DNA from: Hymenobacter sp. DG25B | GTDB taxonomy: Bacteria > Bacteroidota > Bacteroidia > Cytophagales > Hymenobacteraceae | DNA length: 64,000 bases | Direction: 5' to 3' | Assembly: GCF_000801315.1 (NCBI RefSeq) | Contig: NZ_CP010054.1 | Span: forward strand, 806,001 to 870,000 | Shown here: in pieces, positions 8,570 through 18,233 of the stretch | Numbering within the stretch: position 1 is the stretch's first letter | How the letters are laid out: every line of letters begins with the position of its first letter | Made by a program: the position numbers and the translations under genes | Notes under the pieces: model-generated | The model's input: only the letters and a program-made list of their open reading frames with translations | Told to the model about the DNA's origin: nothing | Databases searched by the model: none

Positions 8570-9181
8570 ATGGAAATTAAAGACCGGATTTTAGTAGGGG
8601 CAATAGAGCTGTTTATGCGGAATGGCATCCGTAGCGTGTCGATGGATGATATAGCCAGCCGCCTGGGCATGTCGAAAAAGACGCTTTACAAATGGTTTGA
8701 AAACAAAGACCAGATTGTGCTGGCCGTGATGCAGCAGCATCTTCATAAAGAAGAAGGCGAATGTGAAACGGCCTTCGGCAAAGGCGACAATGCCCTGGAA
8801 GCCATGTTTAACATGATTGACTGGCACCGCGACATGCTGGCTAATATTCACCCCGGCATTTTTCACGACCTGCAGAAATACTACCCCCAGGCCTGGACGC
8901 TGTTTGATGAGCATAAAAACACCTTCATTCTGGCCAAAATAGCCGCTAACATTCAGCGGGGCATGGAAGAAGGCCTTTACCGCCCTGATCTGGATGTGGA
9001 GGTGCTGGCCCGCCTGCACCTGGCCGAAATAGAGCTGATGTTTAACAACGTGGTGTTTCCGCCCAAGCAGTTTGGCCTGCAGCGGGTGAACTCGGCCATG
9101 ATAGAGCACTTCCTGATTGGCGTTTCCACCATCAAAGGCCACCAACTGATCAACGAATACCGTCAGGCGACGGAAGAATAG
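8570..9181 (+). CDS. TetR/AcrR family transcriptional regulator
   Basis: A 203-residue one-component regulator: an N-terminal helix-turn-helix (residues about 8-50, ending in the family signature MSKKTLYKWFENKDQI), then an all-helical ligand-binding and dimerisation domain. An in-frame ATG at 8537 lies inside the operator palindrome and upstream of the -7 box, so the ATG at 8570 is the better start; it leaves almost no leader. It is the first gene of an operon with an outer-membrane channel (22 bases away), adaptor, RND pump and carrier-like protein. That context makes it the likely repressor of the pump, relieved by a pump substrate. The ligand cannot be read from the sequence. Confidence 0.9.
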   Translation: MEIKDRILVGAIELFMRNGIRSVSMDDIASRLGMSKKTLYKWFENKDQIVLAVMQQHLHKEEGECETAFGKGDNALEAMFNMIDWHRDMLANIHPGIFHDLQKYYPQAWTLFDEHKNTFILAKIAANIQRGMEEGLYRPDLDVEVLARLHLAEIELMFNNVVFPPKQFGLQRVNSAMIEHFLIGVSTIKGHQLINEYRQATEE

Positions 9182-9202
9182 CCCTTTCCCTTCTTAACAT
9201 CT

Positions 9203-10729
9203 ATGAAAAACACGCTTCGCTTCCTGCTGCTGCTCGCGGTGCTGGGCTTTCTGGGACTGCACGAGCTGCTGGCCCAGACGCCTTCCACGGGTCAGACAGT
9301 GGCTTCCTCAACCCCTATGCCCCTCACGCTGCAGCAGGCCATTGATTATGCTCTGCAGAACAAATCCACGCTGCAGTCTACCCGCCTGAATGAGCAGGTA
9401 GCCAAAGCCCGCGTGGGCGAGATTCGCTCCCAGGGCCTGCCCCAGATCAACGGGGCCGCCGGCATTACCGATAACTTTAAGCTGCAGAAGTCCCTGGTTG
9501 ATTTCTCCCGCTTTGGGGGCGCGCCGCTCTCCGGCACCACGCTTACCCAAGAGGATATTGTGAAGGCCCAAAGCGGCCCGGTGGTGCTGCAGCCCAAGTA
9601 CGGCGAAGCGCCCCAGACCGGTCCTACGCCGCTGGCCTTTGGCCTGCAGTATGCCGGCAACGCCGCCATTTCGGCTTCCCAGCTGCTGTTTGATGGCTCT
9701 TACCTGCTGGGCCTGAAAGCGGCCAGCGTGTACGAGAAGCTCTCCGTAAAGCAAACCAGGCAAAGCGAAATTGATGTGGTAGAGCAGGTAAGCAAAGCTT
9801 ACTACAGCACGCTGGTGGCCCGCGAGCGGCTGAAGCTGCTGGCCCGCAACGTTACCCGCCTTGATACCTTATTATACCAGACCACCCAAACCTATAAAGA
9901 AGGGTTTGTGGAGAAGCTGGACGTGCAGCGCCTGCAGGTGCAGGCCAACAACCTGAAGATTGAGCAGCAGAAAGCCCAGCGTCTGGTAGACCTGAGCGTA
10001 GACCTGCTCCGCTTCCAGATGGGCCTGGATCAGCGCCAGCCCATTGTGCTGGCCGACTCCCTGGACGCCGCCATTACGGGGGCGCAAACATCGGTACAGA
10101 CCACTGATAACTTCAATTACAGCAACCGCATTGAGTACTCCGTGCTGGAAACGCAGCGCGACCTGGCTGTGCTGGACGTGCGCAACCGCCGCTCGGGCTA
10201 CCTGCCCAAGCTGAACCTGGTGGCCGCCTACGGTGTCACCGGCTCCGACCCCCGCTTTGGCGGCCTGATGGAGTTCCGCGGCCCGGACTCCCGCAACGCG
10301 GCCGGCTACATCAACCAGAACTGGTTTGGTTTCGGCAATGTGGGCCTGCAGCTGCAGCTGCCCGTGTTCGATGGCTTCCGCAAGAAGTACTCTATTCAGC
10401 AGGCCAAGCTGGCCCTGGAGCAGGTAAACAAAGGCTTTACCACCCTGCAGCAGAGCGTGGATCTGCAGCGCCAGCAGGGCGAAACCACCCTGCAGAACTC
10501 GCTGGACGTGCTGAATAACCAAAAAGCCAACCTGGACCTGGCCACCGAAGTAGCCCGCGTTTCGAAAATCAAATTTCAGGAGGGCGTAGGCTCTAACCTG
10601 GAAGTGATTACCGCCGAAACCGACCTGCGCCAGGCCCAAACCAACTACTACGCCGCCCTCTACGATGTGCTGGTAGCCAAAGTAGACTTCGCTAAAGCCA
10701 ACGGCAGCCTGTATCAGGCTCAGAAATAA
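9203..10729 (+). CDS. TolC family outer-membrane efflux channel
   Basis: A 508-residue protein with a cleavable signal peptide (ends near LLAQTP). Two OEP repeats, rich in Gln, Ala and Leu, are predicted to form the long alpha-helical barrel: [19 protein letters not shown] opens the first, and the C-terminal repeat has the [20 protein letters not shown] motif typical of TolC homologues. It would form the outer-membrane exit of the tripartite pump encoded by the next two genes. It lies 38 bases upstream of the adaptor gene. No lipobox is evident. Length is normal for the family. Confidence 0.92.
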   Translation: MKNTLRFLLLLAVLGFLGLHELLAQTPSTGQTVASSTPMPLTLQQAIDYALQNKSTLQSTRLNEQVAKARVGEIRSQGLPQINGAAGITDNFKLQKSLVDFSRFGGAPLSGTTLTQEDIVKAQSGPVVLQPKYGEAPQTGPTPLAFGLQYAGNAAISASQLLFDGSYLLGLKAASVYEKLSVKQTRQSEIDVVEQVSKAYYSTLVARERLKLLARNVTRLDTLLYQTTQTYKEGFVEKLDVQRLQVQANNLKIEQQKAQRLVDLSVDLLRFQMGLDQRQPIVLADSLDAAITGAQTSVQTTDNFNYSNRIEYSVLETQRDLAVLDVRNRRSGYLPKLNLVAAYGVTGSDPRFGGLMEFRGPDSRNAAGYINQNWFGFGNVGLQLQLPVFDGFRKKYSIQQAKLALEQVNKGFTTLQQSVDLQRQQGETTLQNSLDVLNNQKANLDLATEVARVSKIKFQEGVGSNLEVITAETDLRQAQTNYYAALYDVLVAKVDFAKANGSLYQAQK

Positions 10730-10767
10730 GCCTCTGCAGGCAACCCATTCTAAACTGCTCTCCTCTG

Positions 10768-11919
10768 ATGAAAGCGACTCGCTTTTCCCTCATGAACTTT
10801 ACCAATACTTCTTCGGCGGCCGTACTGGCCCTGGCCCTGCTGGCTTCTTCCTGTGGTGGCAAAAAAGACCCCGCGGCTGAGCTGGCCAAGCTGAAACAGG
10901 AGCAGGCCGCCAATGCGGCCAAAATTGCCGAGCTGGAAGCCAAAACCGGCAAACCCGCCAACCCTGCGTTGGCCGCCACGCCAGTATCCGTTATCAACGT
11001 AAAGCCCGAAAGCTTTAAGAGCTACCTGGAAGTGCAGGGGCGGGTGGAGTTTGATGAAAATGCCAACGTTTCGCCCCGCGTACCAGCCATGATTACCAAC
11101 ATCCGCGTGCAGCGCGGCGACCGGGTAAGCAAAGGCCAGGTGCTGGCTACCCAGGATGCGGCCGTGCTGGAGTCCGGCATTGCCGAGCTGCGCACCCGTC
11201 TGGAGCTGGCCCGCACGGTTTATCAAAAGCAGGAGCGCCTCTGGAAACAGCAGATTGGCACCGAAATTCAGTACCTGCAGGCCAAGAACAACTACGAGGC
11301 GCTGCAGCGCAGCCTGGCTACCCAGCAGCGCCAGCGCGCCATGTACAACGTGGTAGCGCCCTTCAGCGGTACTGTAGACGATGTGCCCGCCAAAGTAGGC
11401 GAGATGGGCAGCCCCGGCGTGCCGGTGGTGCGCTTGGTAAGCGGCAGCGGCGGCAAGATTGTGGCCGATGTATCAGAAGCCTACGCCAGCCGCATCAAAG
11501 CCGGCGACCAGGCCCTGGTCACCATTCCGGACCTCGGCAATGAGGAAATTACCTCCACCGTGCGCACGGTGAGCCGCACCATTAACCCCACCAGCCGCAC
11601 GTTTGCGGTAGAGCTGCGGGTGCTGGGCAGCAAAGCCACCCAACTGCGCCCCAACATGGTGGCCACGGTACGCATCCAGAACTACGCGCAAAATAACGCC
11701 ACCGTGCTGCCCGTTGACCTGGTGCAGAAGGATGAACAAAACAGCTACGTGCTGGTAGTGGAGCAGAAGGGCAACCAGAAAGTGGCCGCCAAGCGCATTA
11801 TCCAGACCGGGAACACCTACAACGGCAAGGTGGAAGTAACTAGCGGTTTAAAGGCCGATGACCAGGTAATTTCCGCCGGGTATCAGAATCTGAACGAAGG
11901 ACAGACGGTTAGTCTATAA
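10768..11919 (+). CDS. RND efflux periplasmic adaptor (membrane fusion protein), lipoprotein
   Basis: A 383-residue HlyD/AcrA-type adaptor. The N-terminus has a lipobox (ALLASSCGG), so it is probably anchored as a lipoprotein, and it is followed by a short coiled coil ([21 protein letters not shown]). Lipoyl half-motifs flank an alpha-hairpin: [28 protein letters not shown] and later [22 protein letters not shown] beta-barrel and membrane-proximal domain follow. It links the inner-membrane pump (starting 63 bases downstream) to the TolC-like channel. An in-frame ATG at residue 9 is an alternative start, but the first ATG gives a good signal sequence. Confidence 0.92.
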   Translation: MKATRFSLMNFTNTSSAAVLALALLASSCGGKKDPAAELAKLKQEQAANAAKIAELEAKTGKPANPALAATPVSVINVKPESFKSYLEVQGRVEFDENANVSPRVPAMITNIRVQRGDRVSKGQVLATQDAAVLESGIAELRTRLELARTVYQKQERLWKQQIGTEIQYLQAKNNYEALQRSLATQQRQRAMYNVVAPFSGTVDDVPAKVGEMGSPGVPVVRLVSGSGGKIVADVSEAYASRIKAGDQALVTIPDLGNEEITSTVRTVSRTINPTSRTFAVELRVLGSKATQLRPNMVATVRIQNYAQNNATVLPVDLVQKDEQNSYVLVVEQKGNQKVAAKRIIQTGNTYNGKVEVTSGLKADDQVISAGYQNLNEGQTVSL

Positions 11920-11982
11920 AGCAGTATCACTCCCGGCTCCAGCTGAGCCGGCGAGTATCGTCCACCCCGCAAAGACCATATC

Positions 11983-14900
11983 ATGCAGGACGTTGAAAAA
12001 GAGTTTGGACCCACCAGTTGGTCCATCAACAACAAAACCAGTATTTACATCATCACGGTGATACTCTGTATCGCGGGTATCTTCGCCTACATTAAGCTGG
12101 GCAAGGAGAAATTCCCGGATATCGTGATTCCGCGCATCATTGTGGCCACGGTGTACCCCGGCACGTCGCCCACGGACATCGAAAACCTGGTAACGCGCCA
12201 GCTGGAGAAGGAAATCAAGAGCGTAAACGGGGTGAAGAAGATTTCTTCCACCTCCAACCAGGACTATTGCATCGTGGACGTGGAGTTTGACTCCGGCGTA
12301 GACGTGCAGTATGCCAAGCAGCTCATCAAGGATGCCGTGGACAAGGCCAGCAGTGACCTGCCCAACGACTTGCCCACGCCGCCTACTGTGCAGGAAGTAA
12401 ACCTCTCGGAGCTGCCCATCATGAACATCAACCTGGCCGGCAACCTGCCCGTGAGCCAGCTGAAAAAGTACGCCGATGACTTCCAGGATAAGATTGAGGC
12501 CCTGCCCGAAATCACCCGCGTAGACATCATTGGCGCCCTGGAGCAGCAGGTAAATGTGGACGTGGACCTGAATAAGCTGCGCGCCTCGCGCCTGGGCTTC
12601 TCGGATATCCAGCGCGCCATTGCCAGCGAGAACATCACCATTTCCGGCGGCTCTATTGATGTAGGCAACCAGAAGCGCGCCGTGCGCGTGGCCGGCCAGT
12701 ACACCAAGGCTTCCGACATTGCCGATATTCAGGTGAAGAACCTGAACGGCCAGGCCATTCGCCTCGGCGACATTGCCACTGTGGAAGATGCCTTTAAGGA
12801 CCGCGAAAGCTACGCCCGCCTCGACGGCAAGCCCAGCATCAGCCTGAACGTGGTAAAGCGCCAGGGCGAAAACCTGATTGATGCTTCCGATAAGATCAAG
12901 CAGATTATTGCGGAGTCGAAAACCAGCCTGCCCAAGGAGCTGACCATCACCGTAACCGGTGACACATCCAACGACACCCGCGTTACCCTTCACGACCTGA
13001 TCAACACCATCATCATCGGTTTCCTGCTGGTAACCCTGATTCTGATGTTCTTCATGGGCACCACCAACGCTCTGTTTGTGGGCCTTTCGGTGCCCATTTC
13101 CATGTTCCTGGCGTTCCTGCTCATTCCCATCTTCGGCTTCTCGCTGAACATGATTGTGCTGTTCGCCTTCCTGCTGGCCTTGGGTATAGTGGTAGACGAC
13201 GCCATTGTGGTGATTGAAAACACGCACCGCCTGCTGCACGAACACCCCGAGCTGGATACGCCCAAAGCCGCCAAATTCGCCGCTGGTGAGGTATTCGTGC
13301 CCGTATTGGCCGGTACCCTGACCACGGTAGCGCCTTTCGTGCCGCTGCTGTTCTGGCCCGGCATTGTGGGCTCATTCATGTACTACCTGCCCGTTACGCT
13401 CATTCTCACACTGATGTCGTCGCTGGTGGTGGCCTTCATCATGAACCCGGTATTTGCCGTGAGCTTTATGGAGCGCGAAGATCACCACGCCGAGGATAAC
13501 AAGCCCAAAATGAGCCGCAATTTCCTCATAGCCATCGGTATTATGGGGCTGATTGCGGTGCTGGGTTACGTATTCGGCTCGCCCTTCGTGGGCAACCTGA
13601 TGCTAACCATCATCCTGTTCGTCTTCCTTGATAAGTTCGTGTTTGTGAAGATGATTGCCTGGTTCCAGACCCGGGCGCTGCCGCGCTTCCAGAACGGCTA
13701 TGCCAGCGTGGTTCGGGCGGTAACTGGTGGTACGCTGTGGCGACAGGTGGGCATTCTGTTCGGCATGATTGTGCTGTTCTTCCTGTCCATTGTGGCAGTC
13801 GGCATCCGCAAGCCCAAAGTAGCCTTCTTCCCGAAGGGTGACCCCAAGTTTGTATACACCTACCTGAAAATGCCGGTAGGCACCCGCGTTGAAATCACGG
13901 ATTCCGTGACGAAAGTGCTGGAAAACCGCATCTACGGCGTTATCGGCCGCAACAACCCTGATGTGGAATCGGTGATTACCAACGTGGCCATTGGTGCCGG
14001 CGACCCGGGCGAGGCCTCCGCTTCCGGTGTGTCGCAGTCGCACCTGGGCAAGGTAGGCGTGGCCTTCAAAGAACTGAGCGAGCGGAAAGGCCCGCCCACC
14101 AGCGTGTACATGGATAAAATCCGGGAAGTGGTGAAAGGCATTCCGGGCGCCGAAGTAGCCGTAGACCAGGAAGCCAGCGGCCCGCCCACGGGTAAGGAAA
14201 TTGCCATTGAAGTAGCCGGCGACGACTACGTGAAGCTGGCGGCGCTGTCAAAAGAGGTGATTCGCTATATCAACTCGAAGAACATTGGGGGCGTGGAGCA
14301 GCTGCGCTCCAACCTGGAAGACCGCAACCCCGAAATTGCGGTGAACATTGACCGCACCCGCGCCAACCGCGAGGGCATCAGCACTGCCCAGATCGGCATG
14401 GAAGTCCGGACCTCGATTTACGGTTCCGAGGCTAGTAAATTCAAAACCCCGGATGATGAGTACCCCATTCAGGTGCGCTACGCCAAGCCCTACCGCGAAG
14501 ACGTGGACGCCATTGTGAATGCCCCGCTCACCTTCCGCGACGCCACCGGCCAGGTACGCCAGGTGCCCATCTCGGCCGTGGCCGATGTGACCTACGGCAC
14601 CACCTACGGCGGCATCAAGCGCAAAGACGTGAAGCGCGTGATTACCATTTCTTCCAACGTGCTGAACGGCTTTACGGGGCCTGATGTGGTGGCCAACATT
14701 CAGCAGGCGCTGAAGGCCTTCCCCACGCCGCCCGGCTACACTATTAAAATGGGTGGTGCGCAGGAAAACCAGAAAGAAACCTCGGACTTCCTGCCGCTGG
14801 CCGGTCTGGGCGCCATTGGCCTCATCTTCCTGATTCTGGTAACACAGTTCAACTCGTTCAGCAAGCCGCTCATTATCCTCACGGAAGTAATCTTCTCCGT

Positions 14901-15432
14901 TATCGGGGTGCTGCTGGGCCTGGCCATTACGGGCATGAACATCAGTATTGTGATGACGGGCGTGGGTATTATTGCCCTGGCCGGTATCGTGGTGAAAAAC
15001 GGTATTCTGCTGGTGGAATTCACCGATATGCTGCGCACGCAGGGCATGCCGCTGCGCGAAGCCATTATTCTGGCGGGCCGCACGCGTCTGAACCCGGTTA
15101 TTCTGACGGCCACGGCCGCCATTCTGGGTCTGATTCCGTTGGCCATTGGCTTGAATATTGACTTCTACGAGCTATTCAACTCCGGCAATCCGCACTTCTT
15201 CATCGGTGGCGAATCGGTGGTGTTCTGGGGGCCACTGGCCTGGACTATCATTTTCGGGTTGTCGTTTGCAACCGTTATTACCCTGGTGGTAGTCCCGGTG
15301 ATGTACCTGCTCAATGAGAAAATCCGCGAGAAGGTAACCGGCCGCTCGGCCGATGGCCCCGGCGCGGAAGCAGGCGCGGCTGATGCCGAAGAAATTGAGG
15401 CGGCTACCCCACCGGTATTCGCCAACTACTAA
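11983..15432 (+). CDS. RND efflux transporter permease (AcrB/HAE1 superfamily)
   Basis: A 1149-residue inner-membrane proton-driven pump. The hydrophobic blocks match the RND layout of one helix, a large periplasmic loop, six helices, and a repeat of this pattern. The TM4-type motif LGIVVDDAIVVIENTHRLL carries the charged pair used in proton relay, and LAGIVVKNGILLVEF is the equivalent region of the second half. The protein is longer than classical AcrB, with an Ala/Glu-rich cytoplasmic tail after the last helix (from about residue 1120). With the adaptor and channel it should expel drugs, lipids or other amphiphiles; the substrate is unknown. It is followed 32 bases later by a carrier-like protein. 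Confidence 0.93.
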   Translation: MQDVEKEFGPTSWSINNKTSIYIITVILCIAGIFAYIKLGKEKFPDIVIPRIIVATVYPGTSPTDIENLVTRQLEKEIKSVNGVKKISSTSNQDYCIVDVEFDSGVDVQYAKQLIKDAVDKASSDLPNDLPTPPTVQEVNLSELPIMNINLAGNLPVSQLKKYADDFQDKIEALPEITRVDIIGALEQQVNVDVDLNKLRASRLGFSDIQRAIASENITISGGSIDVGNQKRAVRVAGQYTKASDIADIQVKNLNGQAIRLGDIATVEDAFKDRESYARLDGKPSISLNVVKRQGENLIDASDKIKQIIAESKTSLPKELTITVTGDTSNDTRVTLHDLINTIIIGFLLVTLILMFFMGTTNALFVGLSVPISMFLAFLLIPIFGFSLNMIVLFAFLLALGIVVDDAIVVIENTHRLLHEHPELDTPKAAKFAAGEVFVPVLAGTLTTVAPFVPLLFWPGIVGSFMYYLPVTLILTLMSSLVVAFIMNPVFAVSFMEREDHHAEDNKPKMSRNFLIAIGIMGLIAVLGYVFGSPFVGNLMLTIILFVFLDKFVFVKMIAWFQTRALPRFQNGYASVVRAVTGGTLWRQVGILFGMIVLFFLSIVAVGIRKPKVAFFPKGDPKFVYTYLKMPVGTRVEITDSVTKVLENRIYGVIGRNNPDVESVITNVAIGAGDPGEASASGVSQSHLGKVGVAFKELSERKGPPTSVYMDKIREVVKGIPGAEVAVDQEASGPPTGKEIAIEVAGDDYVKLAALSKEVIRYINSKNIGGVEQLRSNLEDRNPEIAVNIDRTRANREGISTAQIGMEVRTSIYGSEASKFKTPDDEYPIQVRYAKPYREDVDAIVNAPLTFRDATGQVRQVPISAVADVTYGTTYGGIKRKDVKRVITISSNVLNGFTGPDVVANIQQALKAFPTPPGYTIKMGGAQENQKETSDFLPLAGLGAIGLIFLILVTQFNSFSKPLIILTEVIFSVIGVLLGLAITGMNISIVMTGVGIIALAGIVVKNGILLVEFTDMLRTQGMPLREAIILAGRTRLNPVILTATAAILGLIPLAIGLNIDFYELFNSGNPHFFIGGESVVFWGPLAWTIIFGLSFATVITLVVVPVMYLLNEKIREKVTGRSADGPGAEAGAADAEEIEAATPPVFANY

Positions 15433-15464
15433 CTCACTCGTTTTCCTGAACGTCGTCCCTTAAT

Positions 15465-15731
15465 ATGATTGCCTCGACGAGCCCTTCCTCCCGTGCCATT
15501 GCCCAGCAAGTGGTGCGCATTATCAGCAAGCGCAAAGCCATTAAGCCTTCGCGCCTGCGTATTTCCAGTAACCTCAGCCGTGAGCTGGGCTTCGATACAG
15601 TGGATGTCGTGGACATCATTCTAGAGCTGGAGCGCAGCTTTCACATCATCATCCCGGATGAGGTGCCCATCAGTACCGTGGGAGATTTTGTAAACTACGT
15701 AGCCACTCACACTCCGGAAGCCGCCGCCTAA
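15465..15731 (+). CDS. acyl-carrier-protein-like protein lacking the modification serine
   Basis: An 88-residue protein that aligns along its length with acyl carrier proteins: a helix, the loop LSRELGFDTVDVVDIILELERSF, and the typical IPDE then TVGDFVNYV helix. In true ACPs the loop reads Asp-Ser-Leu and the Ser carries 4'-phosphopantetheine; here the aligned residues are D44-T45-V46. Threonine is not the normal acceptor, so the protein may stay unmodified, or act as a scaffold or partner. It is the last gene of the efflux operon, 32 bases after the pump, and precedes a strong bidirectional terminator. The fold assignment is fairly safe; a biochemical role is unknown. Confidence 0.78.
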   Translation: MIASTSPSSRAIAQQVVRIISKRKAIKPSRLRISSNLSRELGFDTVDVVDIILELERSFHIIIPDEVPISTVGDFVNYVATHTPEAAA

Positions 15732-15751
15732 CTCCGCGGCTGCCCTAAGGC

Positions 15752-15794
15752 AATAAAAAAGCCCGACACCAAATGGTGCCGGGCTTTTTTATTG
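15752..15794. terminator. bidirectional terminator after the efflux operon
   Basis: A near-perfect hairpin, AATAAAAAAGCCCG... with CGGGCTTTTTTATT on the other side and a short AAAT loop, has T-tracts on both strands. It ends the plus-strand efflux operon and the convergent minus-strand DUF1232 gene. Confidence 0.9.
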
Positions 15795-15809
15795 CTTTTT
15801 AACTACGGC

Positions 15810-16514
15810 CTAGCGGATGTTGCCGCCCGTGTCTCCGTTGGCATTGTTCGTGGAGTTTCGCTCCCGGCTGCTGTCGGTGGTATTGGCGGCTACATCGGCG
15901 TGGGGTTTCGCGGCGGAGTGCGACGGGCTCTTTTCAGAATATACCGGGTCGGTGCCAGCTTTCTTGGCCGATTCGCTTTCGGGCGTAGCCGGAGCATTGG
16001 CTTTGGCGGGAGCCGCCTGCTCGGGGCGCTCTTCGGTGGCATCTACGTGCGGCGTAAAGCTCTGGGAAGCTGAGGAAGAGCCGGAAACCACCACGGCCTG
16101 GGTTCTTTCCCACTCTTCAAACTTGTCCATCTCGTCTTTCAGCGTGGAGGTAAACCAGGCTACCAGCGCTACGTCATCCAGCAGACCCAGCACGGGAATG
16201 AAATCCGGAATCAAGTCGATGGGGCTCAGGAAGTACAGCAGTACGGCCACGGCCGCCACAATAGTAGGGGTGGGCAGACCTTTGTACTCGCCGCTGGAAG
16301 CCGCCCGTACCAGCCGGAACATGCGCTGCAGTCCTTCCCAGGCTTCGTGGGCCAGGGTGCCTACGTCTTTTTTGTCGCTGGCTTTCTGGTAAGCATCCGT
16401 GAGCAGCTGCTTGATGCGGGTAGGTTTCTGAACGTATTCTTCGGCGGTGCGCAGGGCCCGCTTGAAAAAAGGCGAGGAGCTTACCTGTTCGCCTTTGGGT
16501 GGTTGAGTAGCCAT
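15810..16514 (-). CDS. YkvA/DUF1232 family membrane protein
   Basis: A 234-residue protein whose centre (about residues 90-140) carries the hallmark DUF1232 stretch FLSPIDLIPDFIPVLGLLDD, next to a hydrophobic segment (VAAVAVLLYF). The C-terminal third is low-complexity and rich in Ala, Pro, Ser and Glu. The frame extends upstream, but the ATG at 16514 (MATQPPKGE) starts just before the conserved part and is the more credible start. A minus-strand TATAGAAT with an AT-rich -33 region lies further upstream. The function of this widespread family is not established. It shares the terminator at 15752-15794 with the efflux operon. Confidence 0.82.
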   Translation of the reverse strand: MATQPPKGEQVSSSPFFKRALRTAEEYVQKPTRIKQLLTDAYQKASDKKDVGTLAHEAWEGLQRMFRLVRAASSGEYKGLPTPTIVAAVAVLLYFLSPIDLIPDFIPVLGLLDDVALVAWFTSTLKDEMDKFEEWERTQAVVVSGSSSASQSFTPHVDATEERPEQAAPAKANAPATPESESAKKAGTDPVYSEKSPSHSAAKPHADVAANTTDSSRERNSTNNANGDTGGNIR

Positions 16515-16625
16515 GGAAGAGAAAAGAATGTAGTGTGGAGGGAGGGCTCCGGAAGAAGCCGGGAGAGGTATTCTATACTGTGCGCGCTCAAAAATAGTTG
16601 ACCTGCCGAGTTTCAACTCACCTTG

Positions 16626-16668
16626 CATAAAAAACCAGTGCCCGACCTGCAGAACAGGCCGGGCACCA
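16626..16668 (-). terminator. terminator of the NlpC/P60 gene
   Basis: Read on the minus strand, the arms GTGCCCGGCCTG (16655-16666) and CAGGTCGGGCAC (16639-16650) form a hairpin with one mismatch, followed by a run of six T residues. It lies about 25 bases past the stop of the gene at 16693. Confidence 0.8.
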
Positions 16669-16692
16669 GCGGAAGCAGAAATACCGGGAAGC

Positions 16693-17298
16693 TTAGTTTT
16701 GAGCTACGCGACCCGCTGCATAAAAATTGCGGTGATAGTAGGCCTGGTTCAGGGAGCTAACCATAACGCCCCCGTTGGTAGCGGAATGGGCAAACTTGCC
16801 ATCCTTCAGGTAAATGCCTACGTGGTAGATTGGCTGGCCGGGGCCGCGACGGAAGAATACCAGGTCGCCGGTCTGCATTTCGTCTTTGTCTACGCGCTTC
16901 ACGTTCTGAAACATGGAGCGGGAGCTGCGCTGCAGCGTTACGCCGTATACTTCTTTAAAAACGCGGGTTACGAAGCCGGAGCAGTCGGTGCCGCGCTTGG
17001 TGTTGCTGCCAAAGCGGTAGGGAGTGCCCATCCAGTCGGCTACGGTGCGGAGGAGGTCTTTGTCCTCGGTGTAAGCCAGCTTTACGCCCAGGGCGCTGGA
17101 GTAGTGCTGGTACAGAACCGAGTCGCGGTAAGAGGCCCGGTCGTTGGCGGCTTCGCCGTCGTTGGCAACCAGAAATTCGGGGAAGAGAGAGGCTTCAGCT
17201 ACCACCGGCGCGCCGGCAGCAGTAACGGGTGCTTTCTCGAAGAAAAAGGATAGAGCCAGAGAGGCAGCGGCGAGGCAATACAGTATTCTGTTTTTCAT
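16693..17298 (-). CDS. NlpC/P60 (C40) cell-wall hydrolase
   Basis: A 201-residue exported cysteine peptidase. It has an N-terminal hydrophobic signal (ILYCLAAASLALSFFF), about 70 residues of linker, then an NlpC/P60 domain from about residue 85. The catalytic residues are visible: Cys in GTDCSGFVTRVF, His in YHVGIYL, and a third polar position in AHSATNGG. Such enzymes cut the D-Glu to diamino-acid bond in peptidoglycan stems. The gene stands alone between a terminator and a 316-base gap. No binding module (LysM, SH3) is visible, so it is a minimal form. Confidence 0.9.
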   Translation of the reverse strand: MKNRILYCLAAASLALSFFFEKAPVTAAGAPVVAEASLFPEFLVANDGEAANDRASYRDSVLYQHYSSALGVKLAYTEDKDLLRTVADWMGTPYRFGSNTKRGTDCSGFVTRVFKEVYGVTLQRSSRSMFQNVKRVDKDEMQTGDLVFFRRGPGQPIYHVGIYLKDGKFAHSATNGGVMVSSLNQAYYHRNFYAAGRVAQN

Positions 17299-17614
17299 TG
17301 TCCGTCGTGAGGTGGCAGAATCGTTTTGGTGGGTCGGCCCAGCCAGGGCCTTAGCATACTCCTTCGTTACTCAATAACCAGGGGTGAAGCAGCTGTAGAA
17401 AAGGTTGAAAAGAGAGGTAAGCCAGGAAGAAATCAGCCTTCGCTGAAATACCCTGTTGAGTAAAACTAGGCATAGCCGGCGGGTGCATCCAAGCTAAATC
17501 CTTAAAAAAAATCAAAATCCATGGTTAAGTGCAAAGAATAGGAAGAATGATGCAGAAGCTGCATGCAACTTCCTGCAAACCCGCCCCGTATATTCCGGCC
17601 GTTTCCTGTAAGCT
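17299..17614. other. intergenic region between divergent genes
   Basis: About 316 bases separate the minus-strand NlpC/P60 gene from the plus-strand HExxH gene. It must hold both promoters, but no convincing TTTG / TAnnTTTG pair is visible in either direction. No RNA gene or coding frame is recognised. Confidence 0.5.
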
Positions 17615-17998
17615 ATGAGTACCCCCCGCATTTTAGAAAACTCCCCCTTTGCCCGCGTTGCCCGCGTGGTGCTGCGGGCCCAAAGTGTGGCCATGGTGCT
17701 GGGCAATACAGTGCACCTGAGCGGGGCCCGGCGCGAGGAATTTTTGCAGGACCCCTACTGGGTGGCGCATGAGATGTGCCATATCCGGCAGTTCCGGGAA
17801 CACGGCTTTGCGGGCTTTCTGTGGAAGTATTTGGTGGAGTCGGTGCGGGTAGGGTATTACGCCAACCGCTTTGAGGCCGAGGCCCGGCAGGCCGGCCGCG
17901 ACGAGGCCCACCTGTACGCCGCCGGCCGCCCCCTGCCCGATCCGGCGCAGATGCACCAGGGCGCCCGCACGCCGGGCCAGGATAGTACCCGGGGGTAG
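17615..17998 (+). CDS. small HExxH zinc-metallopeptidase-like protein
   Basis: A 127-residue protein with a zincin motif H52-E-M-C-H56 followed by IRQF and, 33 residues later, NRFEAEA with E89 as a possible third ligand. This H-E-x-x-H ... N-x-F-E-x-E-A layout recalls small DUF4157-like or minigluzincin proteins. No signal peptide is seen, so it is probably cytoplasmic, and the domain is near minimal for activity. The C-terminus (from about residue 105) is Pro/Gly-rich. It is alone between gaps and its neighbours do not suggest a role. Zinc binding is likely; proteolysis is not proven. Confidence 0.72.
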   Translation: MSTPRILENSPFARVARVVLRAQSVAMVLGNTVHLSGARREEFLQDPYWVAHEMCHIRQFREHGFAGFLWKYLVESVRVGYYANRFEAEARQAGRDEAHLYAAGRPLPDPAQMHQGARTPGQDSTRG

Positions 17999-18233
17999 CT
18001 TTTTATGCCCTGTCTGGGCGGCTCTTCGCTTAAGAGTTCCGGTAACTAAAGGTGCCGGCGGAGAAGGTTTTTCGGGCGGCGGCCGGGCTTCTTTTTGTGC
18101 TACTGCCGATGTACAGATTCATGGCAAAAGCGCGGGAAAGCTGTAACCTCTAAGGCATTACTTACGAATAGGGAGTGTTGCCCGGCCCGACTGCCGGTGC
18201 AGATTAATGTACTCCTAATTCTGCATATGTCTT

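Noticed and set aside
11914..13245. Long open frame on the minus strand antisense to the RND pump
   Set aside because: It is His/Gln/Val-rich without a recognisable domain, and lies wholly opposite a well-conserved pump gene. GC-rich codon bias opens such shadow frames.
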